Assembly: GCF_003287275.1 (NCBI RefSeq)
Contig: NZ_QEVW01000003.1
Location: 124,001-188,000 of the forward strand
Length of the DNA: 64,000 nucleotides
Source of the DNA: Paenibacillus taichungensis
Lineage (GTDB): Bacteria; Bacillota; Bacilli; Paenibacillales; Paenibacillaceae
Direction of reading: 5' to 3'
Shown piece by piece: positions 52,746 through 61,416 of this stretch (within the stretch, counting starts at the first letter, position 1; each line of letters opens with the position of its first letter). The notes under the pieces are model-generated. The model saw nothing but the letters and a program-made list of their open reading frames with translations. It was not told where the DNA came from and did no database searches. A program made the position numbers and the translations under genes.

Positions 52746-53417
52746 ATGACCATGACTGAGCAAGAAATGCTGGAAACCGCGATGAGTTATGCACCAGTAT
52801 TGATGTTTGATCGAAATGAACCCTTTTACCCGGATTATGTAGGCGTTTCCATTCTGGATCAATCAGGACCTTCACCGTCATTCCAGCGGGAAATTCATTT
52901 TCCGGTTGAGGCAGTCCAATATGTGATTGAATTTTCGATTTGGTGGGATTATGAAATTGGGCACTTGTACGAAATGGAGCATGTGTGGATATATGTGGGC
53001 CATGACGGTGAAGTCGTGGATTGTGAAGCCAGCTTCCATGGCAGAGTACTTCGGGGATTGCTGAAGGATCGAGTGAATGTGGTTGGACGCCATGTGTGTC
53101 TATACTCGCAGCCAGGTAAACATGCTTTTTCTCCGATCCCTGTAGTGTTTGAACTGTTGCCGGATTTGTATAGTGCAGCAGGCGCCAATGCGGGTTGTGA
53201 CGGCCTGCTCGTGAACGAGATGTTCAAAGGTTATTTCCAGACCAATGAAGAGATTGATGCCAGCGTGCGTAGTTTCCTGCAGACTAAGGCGTTTGTTCCC
53301 TCTATGGAGTTTGAAGAGTTTTTGCTTGAGCCAAGTCTATTCATGTCCTGGCAGCAACTGTTTGCTATGATTCCTGAGAGAATTGAGAGCAGATTGAGAG
53401 AACTTGATTTAAGATAA
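52746..53417 (+). CDS. Uncharacterised soluble protein
   Basis: A 223-residue protein with no recognised family in bacteria. The start, ETAMSYAPVLMFDRNEPFYPDYVGVSIL, is reminiscent of the opening of eukaryotic Vps62-like domains (YAP... then E-P-x-Y/F-P), and WIYVGHDGEVVDCEASFHG would continue it. The resemblance is weak and functionally uninformative. GGAGGG is correctly spaced for the ATG at 52746; the longer GTG-initiated frame at 52731 is rejected. It is bounded by terminators on both sides, so it is monocistronic. Confidence 0.72.
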   Translation: MTMTEQEMLETAMSYAPVLMFDRNEPFYPDYVGVSILDQSGPSPSFQREIHFPVEAVQYVIEFSIWWDYEIGHLYEMEHVWIYVGHDGEVVDCEASFHGRVLRGLLKDRVNVVGRHVCLYSQPGKHAFSPIPVVFELLPDLYSAAGANAGCDGLLVNEMFKGYFQTNEEIDASVRSFLQTKAFVPSMEFEEFLLEPSLFMSWQQLFAMIPERIESRLRELDLR

Positions 53418-53452
53418 GAATTGGTTAGTTGTTTACTTGGAAAATGAATATA

Positions 53453-53498
53453 AAAAAGTGCTTCATCATCCTTTTGGAATGACGAGGCACTTTTTTTT
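53453..53498. terminator. Bidirectional terminator
   Basis: AAAAAGTGC-TTC-TCAT arms pair with ATGA-GAGGCACTTTTT, with eight T afterwards and A run before, between convergent genes. Confidence 0.88.
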
Positions 53499-53521
53499 GT
53501 AGACCTGTAGACTAATGAATC

Positions 53522-54409
53522 TTAATCTGCCTTGAAAATGAGATCCATAAACCGGTTGGCTGCCAGGGAAATTGGCATATTACGCTTTGTCATGATGCCC
53601 ACATGTGAAGGGGGCAGGGCAACATCCAGCTGAATTTCAAAGAGAGAGCCTTCTTCCAGCTCTTTGGAAATAAATTCACGGGTAACATACGATATGCCCA
53701 ATCCCCTCCGAGCAAACTCGATTAACAAATCCACACTGCCGACCTCAATTTCAGGTTTGAGTGTGTAGCCATAGCTGTTGAACAGCTCCGTAATTGCCAT
53801 CCGAACCCGGCTGTTTCTGGAGAAAAGAATCAGTTGATGTTCCAGCAGCATTTCTAATGTCATAACTTTATCCTTCAGTTGGGCATAACGTTCGCCCGCG
53901 ACAAAGCAGTCTTTGAGCTGGATACTTTCCCTGACCTCAAGTTGGGGATCGACAATGGGCATCCGCACAACACCCAGATCAATTTTGCCTTCTTTAAGAA
54001 ATGTAATGACTTCCGGCGTTGTCCCATGACTTAGATGCAGCTTGATGTTAGGGTAAAGCACATGAAATTCTTCCAGATAGGACAGCATGTAATGCTTGAA
54101 CAGCGAATCACTGCCACCAATCCTTAGTTCCCCGTTGTCTAAATTCTTCAAAGCAGCCATTTTCTCCTCGGCCAGAGAGATCAGAATCTGGGATTGTTCA
54201 ATATAGGAATACAGACTTACACCTTCCTGTGTTAACGCAACCCCCTTGGAATTTCGGTAAAACAACGTGAGGCCAAAGCTTTCTTCCAACTGTTTAATGG
54301 CATGACTGACACTTGGTTGAGTAATATATAGCGCTTTGGCGGCTTGGGTCAAACTGCCTGTTTTGGCAGCCCAATAGAATACCTTATATAATTCATAATT
54401 TGTTGTCAT
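53522..54409 (-). CDS. LysR-family transcriptional regulator
   Basis: A 295-residue regulator with the N-terminal helix-turn-helix (GSLTQAAKALYITQPSVSHAIKQLEE, about residues 18-44) and a type 2 periplasmic-binding-like effector domain. It is divergent from zwf with 112 nt between, the standard arrangement for LysR control of the neighbouring operon, so it is a candidate regulator of zwf-tal-gnd. It could equally respond to an unrelated metabolite. The ribosome site (AGGAG) is about 14 nt before the ATG, longer than usual. Confidence 0.9.
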   Translation of the reverse strand: MTTNYELYKVFYWAAKTGSLTQAAKALYITQPSVSHAIKQLEESFGLTLFYRNSKGVALTQEGVSLYSYIEQSQILISLAEEKMAALKNLDNGELRIGGSDSLFKHYMLSYLEEFHVLYPNIKLHLSHGTTPEVITFLKEGKIDLGVVRMPIVDPQLEVRESIQLKDCFVAGERYAQLKDKVMTLEMLLEHQLILFSRNSRVRMAITELFNSYGYTLKPEIEVGSVDLLIEFARRGLGISYVTREFISKELEEGSLFEIQLDVALPPSHVGIMTKRNMPISLAANRFMDLIFKAD

Positions 54410-54521
54410 AGATATCGTCTATAGCTCCTGTGAAATATATTAATTACTTGTATGGCTATGAAACGTATTATAGTGTAACTACAGCAAAGAAACCAGAGTT
54501 ACTTGGAAGGAGAATAGTGAG

Positions 54522-56039
54522 ATGGAACCAACGAGCATTATTTTATTTGGTGCGACTGGCGATTTAGCCAAAAGAAAAATATATCCAGCCTTATATAATT
54601 TATACATTGAGCAAAAACTTCCGGCATCCTTCTCGCTGATTGGCTTGGGACGCAGAGAATGGTCTGATGAATTCTTTCAGGCACAAGTGGAAAAATCATT
54701 AAATGAATTTTCCAGACGCCCTGCTGATCCTGAAGTTGTAAAATCATTCGTACAGGCTTTCCGTTACAGTGTATTGAATATAAGCCATAAGGAAGATTAT
54801 ATAGAGCTGTTAAATTTAGTGGAACAAAGAGAGGCTGAACTTGGCATTCCATCCAATCGTCTGTTCTACCTTTCGGTTGGGCCAGAATTCTTCGAACCCA
54901 TTGCAGAGAACATTCAGGGTAGTGGACTTGGATCAACTGAGGGCTGGAAACGCCTTGTGATCGAAAAGCCATTTGGACATGATCTACAATCAGCTCGTGA
55001 CCTGAATCGCAAATTAAGCGAAGCGTTCACCGAAGAGGAAATTTATCGGATTGACCACTATTTGGGCAAACCAATGGTACAACGTCTTGAAACCTTGCAT
55101 CAGAGCAATCCGATCATGAAGGCGTTGTGGAACAACCGTTATATCTCCAATGTGCAGATCACCGCTAATGAGACTGTTGGCGTGGAAGAACGGGCATCCT
55201 ATTATGATCATGTAGGCGCTGTGCGTGACATGTTCCAAAATCATATGCTGCAATTGCTTATGATGATGGCGATCCAGCTTCCATATAACAGCACCTCGGA
55301 AAAAGTCGGTTTGAAGAAAAAACACATCATGGAATCGATCCAGCCACTGCAAAAGCAAAACGTGGGTGCAAGCGTCATTCGCGGACAGTATGCTGAAGGA
55401 AACATTCAAGGCAAATCCGTTAACGGATATGCAGCTGAACCGGGTGTTGCCGAGAATACGATGAATGATACTTTTATTGCTGCCAAATTGCAGATTGATG
55501 ACTTCTTCTGGCGCGGAGTACCTTTCTATATCCGTACCGGCAAACGAATGAAGGAGAAATCAACTCGCATTGTTATCGAATTCAAGGAACCATCCGGACA
55601 GGCTAACGTGGTTAACGGTTCCAAACCGAACCTGCTTGTGATTGAGATGAGTCCTGATCAGAGCATGACGCTGCAGCTGAATGCAAGCGACCCTCAAAAC
55701 AAAGGGGAGTTCAAACCTGTTCATATCGATCTGTCACCAGATCGTGAGGACCTGGCTGAGGCTTATGAGAACTTAATTCATGACGCATTGCATGGCGATC
55801 CAACGTTCTTTGCCCATTGGGATGAAGTAGAACTGTCTTGGGCTTGGGTACAACCTATTCTGGATGCATTCCAGGAGAATTTGCTCCCACTTCATCTGTA
55901 CCCGGCTGGAAGTTATGGACCAGCAGAGTCGGATGCGATGCTCGCTGCGGAAGGGCACCACTGGTGGTTTGACCAACCTGCCGATCAGCTGGCTGAAGAT
56001 GATATTGAAGTTCCTCTGGCTGTTAATGCAAATCTGTAA
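54522..56039 (+). CDS. zwf: Glucose-6-phosphate 1-dehydrogenase
   Basis: A 505-residue enzyme that oxidises glucose 6-phosphate to 6-phosphogluconolactone with NADP+, the entry step of the oxidative pentose phosphate pathway. The nucleotide-binding loop is LFGATGDLAKRK at residues 8-19, and the substrate/catalytic motif is RIDHYLGKPMVQ with the catalytic histidine after it; RTGKRMKEKSTRI is also typical. ATG at 54522 follows AAGGAG. It leads an operon with a transaldolase and gnd, which together supply NADPH and rearrange pentose phosphates. No pgl gene is in the window. Confidence 0.97.
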   Translation: MEPTSIILFGATGDLAKRKIYPALYNLYIEQKLPASFSLIGLGRREWSDEFFQAQVEKSLNEFSRRPADPEVVKSFVQAFRYSVLNISHKEDYIELLNLVEQREAELGIPSNRLFYLSVGPEFFEPIAENIQGSGLGSTEGWKRLVIEKPFGHDLQSARDLNRKLSEAFTEEEIYRIDHYLGKPMVQRLETLHQSNPIMKALWNNRYISNVQITANETVGVEERASYYDHVGAVRDMFQNHMLQLLMMMAIQLPYNSTSEKVGLKKKHIMESIQPLQKQNVGASVIRGQYAEGNIQGKSVNGYAAEPGVAENTMNDTFIAAKLQIDDFFWRGVPFYIRTGKRMKEKSTRIVIEFKEPSGQANVVNGSKPNLLVIEMSPDQSMTLQLNASDPQNKGEFKPVHIDLSPDREDLAEAYENLIHDALHGDPTFFAHWDEVELSWAWVQPILDAFQENLLPLHLYPAGSYGPAESDAMLAAEGHHWWFDQPADQLAEDDIEVPLAVNANL

Positions 56040-56082
56040 CATAAAAAAACAAAAAAAACATATCCCTTGGAGGTAATTGAAT

Positions 56083-56748
56083 ATGAAATTTTTCATCGAT
56101 ACAGCAAACTTGGTAGACATCAAAAAAGCATACAAAATCGGTGTACTGTCCGGTGTAACAACAAACCCGTCATTGGTAGCCAAAGAAGGCGTGAAATTTG
56201 AAGATCGTATTGAAGAAATTTTGCGTGAGGTACCTGAAGTTGAATCCGTATCTGCAGAAGTAACACCAGATGCAATCACGGCTGAAGAGATGATTGCTCA
56301 AGCAGACGAACTGATCAAAATCAATAACAACGACAAAAACATCACAATCAAGCTGCCAATGACACTTGCAGGACTTGAAGCTTGCCGTTACCTGACCAAA
56401 AAAGGTGTGAAAACCAACGTAACGTTGATCTTCACAGTGAACCAGGCGCTGCTTGCTGCTCGTGCAGGTGCAACATATGTATCCCCGTTCCTGGGACGTC
56501 TTGATGACATCTCCGAAGATGGCGTGCAATTGGTTGCCAAAGTTGCTGAGCTGTTCCGTACACATAACCTGGATGCACAGATCATTGCGGCTTCTGTAAG
56601 ACATCCGGACCACGTTACACGTGTAGCAATGGCAGGAGCACATATCGCTACTGTTCCATTCTCCGTCATTGAACAAATCTCCAAACACCCACTGACAGAT
56701 CAAGGCATGGAGAAATTCGCAGCAGACTGGAAAAAAACAGTTCAGTAA
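56083..56748 (+). CDS. tal: Transaldolase, short TalC/FSA type
   Basis: A 221-residue aldolase that moves dihydroxyacetone units between sugar phosphates in the non-oxidative pentose phosphate branch. The Schiff-base lysine is K90 in [33 protein letters not shown] and [12 protein letters not shown] are family blocks. It is the short subfamily (about 215-220) shared with fructose-6-phosphate aldolases. GGAGG is placed for ATG at 56083; the TTG two codons earlier is not needed. It lies between zwf and gnd, which supports the transaldolase role. Confidence 0.93.
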   Translation: MKFFIDTANLVDIKKAYKIGVLSGVTTNPSLVAKEGVKFEDRIEEILREVPEVESVSAEVTPDAITAEEMIAQADELIKINNNDKNITIKLPMTLAGLEACRYLTKKGVKTNVTLIFTVNQALLAARAGATYVSPFLGRLDDISEDGVQLVAKVAELFRTHNLDAQIIAASVRHPDHVTRVAMAGAHIATVPFSVIEQISKHPLTDQGMEKFAADWKKTVQ

Positions 56749-56806
56749 TAAGATTGTTGATCTCGAATTTTAACCTACTATATATAAAGAGTATTGGGAG
56801 GACATA

Positions 56807-58225
56807 ATGAGTAAACAACAGATCGGTGTCATCGGACTTGCAGTAATGGGTAAAAACCTTGCCCTTAATATTGAAAGCAAAGGATTCTCGGTATCGGTAT
56901 TTAACCGTTCCCCGGAGAAAACGAATGATCTTCTCAAAGAAGCCGAAGGCAAAAACCTGGCAGGCGCGTTCTCGATTGAAGAGTTCGTAGCTTCCCTGGA
57001 ATCCCCACGCAAAATCCTGATCATGGTTCAAGCGGGTAAAGCAACGGACGCTACCATTGAACAACTGCTGCCACACTTGGACGAAGGCGACATCATCATT
57101 GATGGAGGGAACGCATACTTCCCTGACACCCAACGCCGCAGCAAAGATCTGGAAGCCAAAGGTTTCCGCTTCATTGGTGCTGGTGTATCCGGTGGTGAAG
57201 AAGGCGCACTTAAAGGCCCGGCAATCATGCCAGGCGGACAAGAAAGTGCTTATCAGTTGGTAGAACCGATCCTGACAGCGATCTCCGCTAAAGTTGGCGA
57301 CGATGCTTGCAGCACATATATTGGACCAGACGGTGCTGGACACTACGTGAAAATGGTGCACAATGGTATCGAATACGGTGATATGCAGCTGATCGGAGAA
57401 GCGTATCATTTGCTCAAATCCGTGCTGAATGTTTCCGTTGAAGAATTGCATGCCATCTTCTCCGAATGGAACCAAGGCGAGCTGGATAGTTACCTGATTG
57501 AAATCACGGCAGACATCTTCTCCAAATACGATCCAGAAACCGGCAAACCAATGGTTGATGTCATTCTGGATGCAGCTGGACAAAAAGGAACAGGTAAATG
57601 GACAAGCCAAAGCGCGCTGGATCTCGGCGTACCATTGTCCATGATCACAGAATCCGTATTCTCTCGCTTCCTGTCTGCAATGAAAGACGAACGCGTGGCA
57701 GCAAGCAAAATCTTGAATGGACCTGCGGTTGAGGCATTCTCTGGCGACAAAAAAGCGTTCATCGAGAATGTGCGCAAAGCGCTGTTCGCAAGTAAAATCG
57801 TATCTTACGCACAAGGTTTTGCTCAAATGCGTGCAGCTTCAGACGAATACGGCTGGGATCTGAAATACGGCAACATCGCCATGATCTTCCGCGGTGGCTG
57901 CATCATTCGTTCGCAGTTCCTGCAAAACATCAAAGAAGCGTATGACAAAGATGCAGCACTGAAAAACCTGCTTCTGGACCCATACTTCCAAAACATTGTT
58001 GAATCCTACCAAGGTGCATGGCGTGAAGTTGTTGCAGCTGCGGTAACGCAAGGAATTCCGGTTCCTGGATTCTCCAGCGCGTTGTCTTATTATGACAGCT
58101 ACCGCACTGAGCGTTTGCCTGCAAACCTGTTGCAAGCACAACGTGACTACTTTGGTGCTCACACATTCAAACGTGTGGACAAAGAAGGTTCATTCCACTT
58201 CCAATGGATGGACACCAACGAGTAA
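56807..58225 (+). CDS. gnd: 6-phosphogluconate dehydrogenase, decarboxylating
   Basis: A 472-residue enzyme that converts 6-phosphogluconate to ribulose 5-phosphate, CO2 and NADPH. The N-terminal Rossmann motif is [11 protein letters not shown], with NRSPEKT after strand 2 indicating NADP preference. [36 protein letters not shown] (with the catalytic lysine and glutamate region) and the C-terminal FHFQW are standard. GGGAGGAC precedes the ATG at 56807. It closes the zwf-tal-gnd operon. A long open frame on the opposite strand (56666-57826) is a compositional shadow. Confidence 0.97.
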   Translation: MSKQQIGVIGLAVMGKNLALNIESKGFSVSVFNRSPEKTNDLLKEAEGKNLAGAFSIEEFVASLESPRKILIMVQAGKATDATIEQLLPHLDEGDIIIDGGNAYFPDTQRRSKDLEAKGFRFIGAGVSGGEEGALKGPAIMPGGQESAYQLVEPILTAISAKVGDDACSTYIGPDGAGHYVKMVHNGIEYGDMQLIGEAYHLLKSVLNVSVEELHAIFSEWNQGELDSYLIEITADIFSKYDPETGKPMVDVILDAAGQKGTGKWTSQSALDLGVPLSMITESVFSRFLSAMKDERVAASKILNGPAVEAFSGDKKAFIENVRKALFASKIVSYAQGFAQMRAASDEYGWDLKYGNIAMIFRGGCIIRSQFLQNIKEAYDKDAALKNLLLDPYFQNIVESYQGAWREVVAAAVTQGIPVPGFSSALSYYDSYRTERLPANLLQAQRDYFGAHTFKRVDKEGSFHFQWMDTNE

Positions 58226-58246
58226 TATGTAATTCGAGATCATTCA

Positions 58247-58306
58247 GCATTCCTGTGCTTGTTCATGATGTTAGTCAGTCATGAGCGGACGCAGGAATGC
58301 TTTTTT
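58247..58306 (+). terminator. Terminator of the zwf-tal-gnd operon
   Basis: GCATTCCTG (58247-58255) pairs with CAGGAATGC (58292-58300) around an inner CATGA/TCATG helix, followed by T6. Confidence 0.88.
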
Positions 58307-58510
58307 ATGCAGATGACAGGCTATGGTAGGCGTATCGTCTAAATAATGATTGAAATTTAAGTGTTCCAAATTGTAATAAAATGTACGCATCTGAGGAATG
58401 GAAACAGATGTCCTCACCGCTTTAACTACGTTATACTTGTTCAGATGGACTAGAATTTGGTTAAGAGAAAATTCAGCAATCAACTTATTGACGTGGAGGT
58501 TAACGGAAGC

Positions 58511-59614
58511 ATGTTCGTACTTGCTGGCATCTTGTTTTTGGTTGTGTATGGTTTATTAGTGTTTTACATAGGACGGAGCGGATGGAACTGGATGAAGCCG
58601 GTTGTATCTGCAAGATTTCGTTGGTTTTACATCGTTGCGCTTGTATTTCTTGCAATTTCGTTCATACTGGCGAGGTTGTTTGGAAGTGTTTCTTTTCTGA
58701 GTGTTATTGGTTCTTACTGGCTTGCAATCTTTTCTTTGCTGTTATTAATTCTGCCAGTGGTTCATCTAACGCTATGGTTACTTAGACTAACCCGTATTCC
58801 AAGACATTACGCTCATAAATGGGCAGGTGTGGTCACTCTCGTGCTGTTGTTGTCCACGTTGGGCTATGGTCTCTATAACGCCTATAGTCCAGTCGTAAGA
58901 CAATACAGCATTCAGATTGATAAAAAAGTGGAAGGTGTCGACAGCCTCAACATTGTTATGGCTGCGGATATGCACTTTGGCCTGCTGTCCGGTCCTGCTC
59001 ACGCTAAACGCATGGTGGAAGAAATTAACGCACTGAAGCCGGATCTGGTTCTCTATCCTGGTGATATTATCGATGACAACCTAGATATGTATCTCAAGAG
59101 TGGAATTGCGGAAATTATCAGCAGTATTCAGGCCCCTTACGGAGTATACGCCTCACTGGGCAATCACGACAAGTATAATGGTCCGATCGAGGATCTGATT
59201 GCAGCTCTGGAGAAGAGCAATATGCAAGTTCTGTATGATGATAAAATTACATTAGACGATAAGATTACGCTGATTGGACGGAAAGACCGGACAGAGAAGG
59301 ATCGTGCAGAAGTAGCGACATTGATGCAGGATACCGATTTGAGCAAGCCAGTGCTCATGATGGATCACCAGCCTTATGATTTGGATATTGCGGAGCAAAA
59401 TCATGTAGATTTGGTTGTGTCTGGTCACACCCATCGTGGTCAGATCGCACCCGCTCAGTTTATTACTAAGGCCATCTACGAGAATGATTGGGGTTATTTG
59501 CAAAAAGGGTCTATGCACTCCATCGTAACCTCAGGATTTGGCTTCTGGGGACCTCCAATTCGCACAAGCAGTCGTTCGGAGATTGTACAGATTAATGTGA
59601 CGTTCCAACAATAA
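58511..59614 (+). CDS. Membrane-anchored metallophosphoesterase
   Basis: A 367-residue protein with four N-terminal membrane helices (about residues 3-120) and a calcineurin-type phosphoesterase domain. Metal-binding motifs are AADMHFG (normally DxH), GDIIDD, GNHDKY, DHQP and SGHTHRGQI. The family (YkuE/YaeI-like) hydrolyses phosphodiesters, including lipid-linked ones. ATG at 58511 is about 11 nt after GTGGAGG; the earlier GTG at 58493 coincides with the ribosome site. It is a single gene between two terminators. Confidence 0.88.
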   Translation: MFVLAGILFLVVYGLLVFYIGRSGWNWMKPVVSARFRWFYIVALVFLAISFILARLFGSVSFLSVIGSYWLAIFSLLLLILPVVHLTLWLLRLTRIPRHYAHKWAGVVTLVLLLSTLGYGLYNAYSPVVRQYSIQIDKKVEGVDSLNIVMAADMHFGLLSGPAHAKRMVEEINALKPDLVLYPGDIIDDNLDMYLKSGIAEIISSIQAPYGVYASLGNHDKYNGPIEDLIAALEKSNMQVLYDDKITLDDKITLIGRKDRTEKDRAEVATLMQDTDLSKPVLMMDHQPYDLDIAEQNHVDLVVSGHTHRGQIAPAQFITKAIYENDWGYLQKGSMHSIVTSGFGFWGPPIRTSSRSEIVQINVTFQQ

Positions 59615-59615
59615 T

Positions 59616-59643
59616 GAAAGGCCCTTCGAAAGAAGGGCCTTTC
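59616..59643. terminator. Bidirectional terminator
   Basis: GAAAGGCCCTTC (59616-59627) and GAAGGGCCTTTC (59632-59643) form a perfect 12-bp stem with a GAAA loop between convergent genes. Confidence 0.88.
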
Positions 59644-59648
59644 AATAA

Positions 59649-60281
59649 CTATAGTTTAACCATTTTCTTGGATTTGAAGTTCCATTCGTAGACTTCCCCT
59701 GTGTACATATGTATATAGTAAAGGCCATAAGTTATTTCATGTGTTTCTCTGTCAGAGTATGAACGCATTACATAATAATCTCCGTCTTTTGGTTCCTCTC
59801 CAACAGTTAGACTATACATTTCGATTTCTTTTTTAATTTTTTTATATAACAGTTCAAACGCTTGATCCCCGGTTAATTTAATTTGTGGTTGTTTGCCGAT
59901 ATACACATTGTTTGACTTCAAAGCTACGTTCTCACCGAGTGCAGAACTTATACTTCTAACTGGTACATATGTAGTGTTGTTATAGGTTATTGCATTAGTG
60001 GTCGACTTCTTTGTTCCGTCTACATAAATATTTACTTTCTGCAGTAAAGCTTTTATTGGCGTTCCTGATGCTGCATAAGCTGTAACTCCTGTAAGCATTG
60101 ATCCAATTGTGATACCAATTACTTTAGTTATAATCTCATTGGATTCAAGCGATGAGTCGTTGGGAATGTTTCGTTTGAATCTGCTCCCAAATGTGAATAT
60201 TAAAACATATGCACACTTAAACGTGGAATCATAGGGAAATGACTCAATTGAGGGAATGAAGTGGAAGATCAGTGGTAGCAT
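59649..60281 (-). CDS. Copper-amine-oxidase-N-type stalk domain protein, 5' end unclear
   Basis: A secreted protein with a signal-like segment (ITKVIGITIGSMLTGVTAYAASG), a short copper-amine-oxidase N-terminal-like domain (VNIYVDGTKKS..., TYVPVRSISSALGENV, the usual wall-associated stalk domain of Firmicutes) and an acidic/aromatic C-terminal part with YYVMRSYSDRETHEI. The frame stays open 60 residues upstream of the signal peptide to an ATG at 60281, but these residues look non-coding, no ribosome site is present, and that start would lie 7 nt from the -35 box of the bgl promoter. No ATG, GTG or TTG lies directly before the signal peptide. The gene may be damaged at its 5' end. Confidence 0.6.
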   Translation of the reverse strand: MLPLIFHFIPSIESFPYDSTFKCAYVLIFTFGSRFKRNIPNDSSLESNEIITKVIGITIGSMLTGVTAYAASGTPIKALLQKVNIYVDGTKKSTTNAITYNNTTYVPVRSISSALGENVALKSNNVYIGKQPQIKLTGDQAFELLYKKIKKEIEMYSLTVGEEPKDGDYYVMRSYSDRETHEITYGLYYIHMYTGEVYEWNFKSKKMVKL

Positions 60282-60287
60282 TTTGGG

Positions 60288-60316
60288 TTGACACCGTTTT
60301 CAGGTTATGATAAATT
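60288..60316 (+). promoter_or_regulatory. Promoter of the bgl operon with overlapping cre site
   Basis: TTGACA (60288-60293), 17 nt, TAAATT (60311-60316). TGACACCGTTTTCA at 60289-60302 fits the cre consensus TGWNANCGNTNWCA at every defined position and overlaps the -35 box, so CcpA would repress the operon in the presence of preferred sugars. Confidence 0.8.
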
Positions 60317-60324
60317 AGATCCGA

Positions 60325-60353
60325 GGCTTGTTACCGGTAATGCGGGCAAAACC
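60325..60353 (+). promoter_or_regulatory. Ribonucleic antiterminator (RAT) 1, upstream of licT
   Basis: A 29-nt element starting GGCTTGTTACCGG and ending GCGGGCAAAACC, matching the LicT/SacT-type RAT. It overlaps the 5' arm of the terminator at 60344-60400, so binding of LicT prevents terminator formation. Confidence 0.9.
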
Positions 60354-60400
60354 ACTATGGAAATGATTTTATTATTTCTATTTTGGTTTTGCCCTTTTTT
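60344..60400 (+). terminator. RAT-controlled terminator upstream of licT
   Basis: GGGCAAAACCA (60344-60354) pairs with TGGTTTTGCCC (60384-60394), then six T. It is mutually exclusive with RAT 1. Confidence 0.92.
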
Positions 60401-60429
60401 AATCCTCAAAAAAAACAGGTGGGTCCATA

Positions 60430-61272
60430 ATGATTATTAAACAGATATTTAATAACAATATTGTCAGTACCGTGGATGACAAGAAACAGGAACTACTGAT
60501 CCTCGGCCGGGGTATCGGATTTAAGTTCAAGGCGGGCGATGAGATTGATGAAGAACGGATTGAGAAGGTATTCCGGCTTCAGGATGCATCGATCTATGAG
60601 AAGTTCAAGTCCATCGTCACGGAAGTGCCGATTGAAATTCTGCAGGCGACAGATGATATTGTGACATTGGCACGTACGCAATTGAACAAAACGATCAGTG
60701 ACGGGATTTATGTCTCACTGTCGGATCACATTCATTTTGCTGTCCAGCGTCTGGAAAAGGGAATGATTACACGCAATCCGCTCTCCTGGGAAGTGCAGCA
60801 TTTCTACAAGGCCGAGTATGACGTGGCCAGGGAAGCGCTCACCTTGCTGAAGGAAAGACTGGATGTGGAGTTTCCGAAGGATGAAATATGCAACATAGCA
60901 CTGCATTTCATCAATGCGGAAGTTAATGATTCCATGAACGATGTTACTCATTTGATGCAGCTGCTTCAGGAGATCATGAACATTATCAAATATCACTTCA
61001 ATGTCGAATTGGATGAAGATAGCGTCAACTATTTCCGTTTCATTACTCATTTGAAGTATTTCTGCCAACGGGTAATTACTCACTCGTCACATGACGATGC
61101 GGAGGAGTATTTATACGAGGTCGTACGGAAAAACTATCCCGAAACCTTCAAATGTATCGGCAAGATTGAGACTTTTATCCATAAGAACTATCAATATGAT
61201 ATGACGCATTCGGAACAGTTGTATCTGACCCTTCATTTGGAGCGGTTAATGAAACCGAAGCGTGAGCAATGA
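60430..61272 (+). CDS. licT: BglG/LicT-family transcriptional antiterminator
   Basis: A 280-residue RNA-binding antiterminator: CAT RNA-binding domain at residues 1-57 (KQIFNNNIVSTVDDKKQELLILGRGIGF in pieces), PRD1 about 65-170 with conserved His in SDHIHFAVQR, and PRD2 about 171-280 with a further His in RFITHLKYF. Phosphorylation of PRD histidines by the PTS switches it between inactive and RNA-binding forms. Its own leader carries a RAT and terminator, and another pair precedes bglP, so it autoregulates and gates the transporter. The gene symbol follows the Bacillus homologue. Confidence 0.93.
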   Translation: MIIKQIFNNNIVSTVDDKKQELLILGRGIGFKFKAGDEIDEERIEKVFRLQDASIYEKFKSIVTEVPIEILQATDDIVTLARTQLNKTISDGIYVSLSDHIHFAVQRLEKGMITRNPLSWEVQHFYKAEYDVAREALTLLKERLDVEFPKDEICNIALHFINAEVNDSMNDVTHLMQLLQEIMNIIKYHFNVELDEDSVNYFRFITHLKYFCQRVITHSSHDDAEEYLYEVVRKNYPETFKCIGKIETFIHKNYQYDMTHSEQLYLTLHLERLMKPKREQ

Positions 61273-61313
61273 ACTATCAGCACATGAACCAGAACCTAAG
61301 TAAATATCAAATG

Positions 61314-61342
61314 GGCTTGTTACTGTTCAATCAGGCAATACC
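61314..61342 (+). promoter_or_regulatory. Ribonucleic antiterminator (RAT) 2, upstream of bglP
   Basis: A second 29-nt element starting GGCTTGTTACTG and ending CAGGCAATACC, aligned end to end with RAT 1. It overlaps the left arm of the terminator at 61337-61390. Confidence 0.88.
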
Positions 61343-61390
61343 CGAATGAATGACACGTAGAAGACGTGGCTATTTGTTCGGGTATTTTTT
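61337..61390 (+). terminator. RAT-controlled terminator upstream of bglP
   Basis: AATACCCGAA (61337-61346) pairs with TTCGGGTATT (61377-61386), running into T6; an inner ACACGT/ACGTGG helix is possible. Confidence 0.9.
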
Positions 61391-61416
61391 ATTGGAAAAA
61401 TGAGGAGGAAACGATC

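Noticed and set aside
56666-57826. 386-codon open frame antisense to gnd
   Set aside because: It is a mirror of gnd codon bias, has no ribosome site or family match, and gnd is a fully conserved gene on the other strand.
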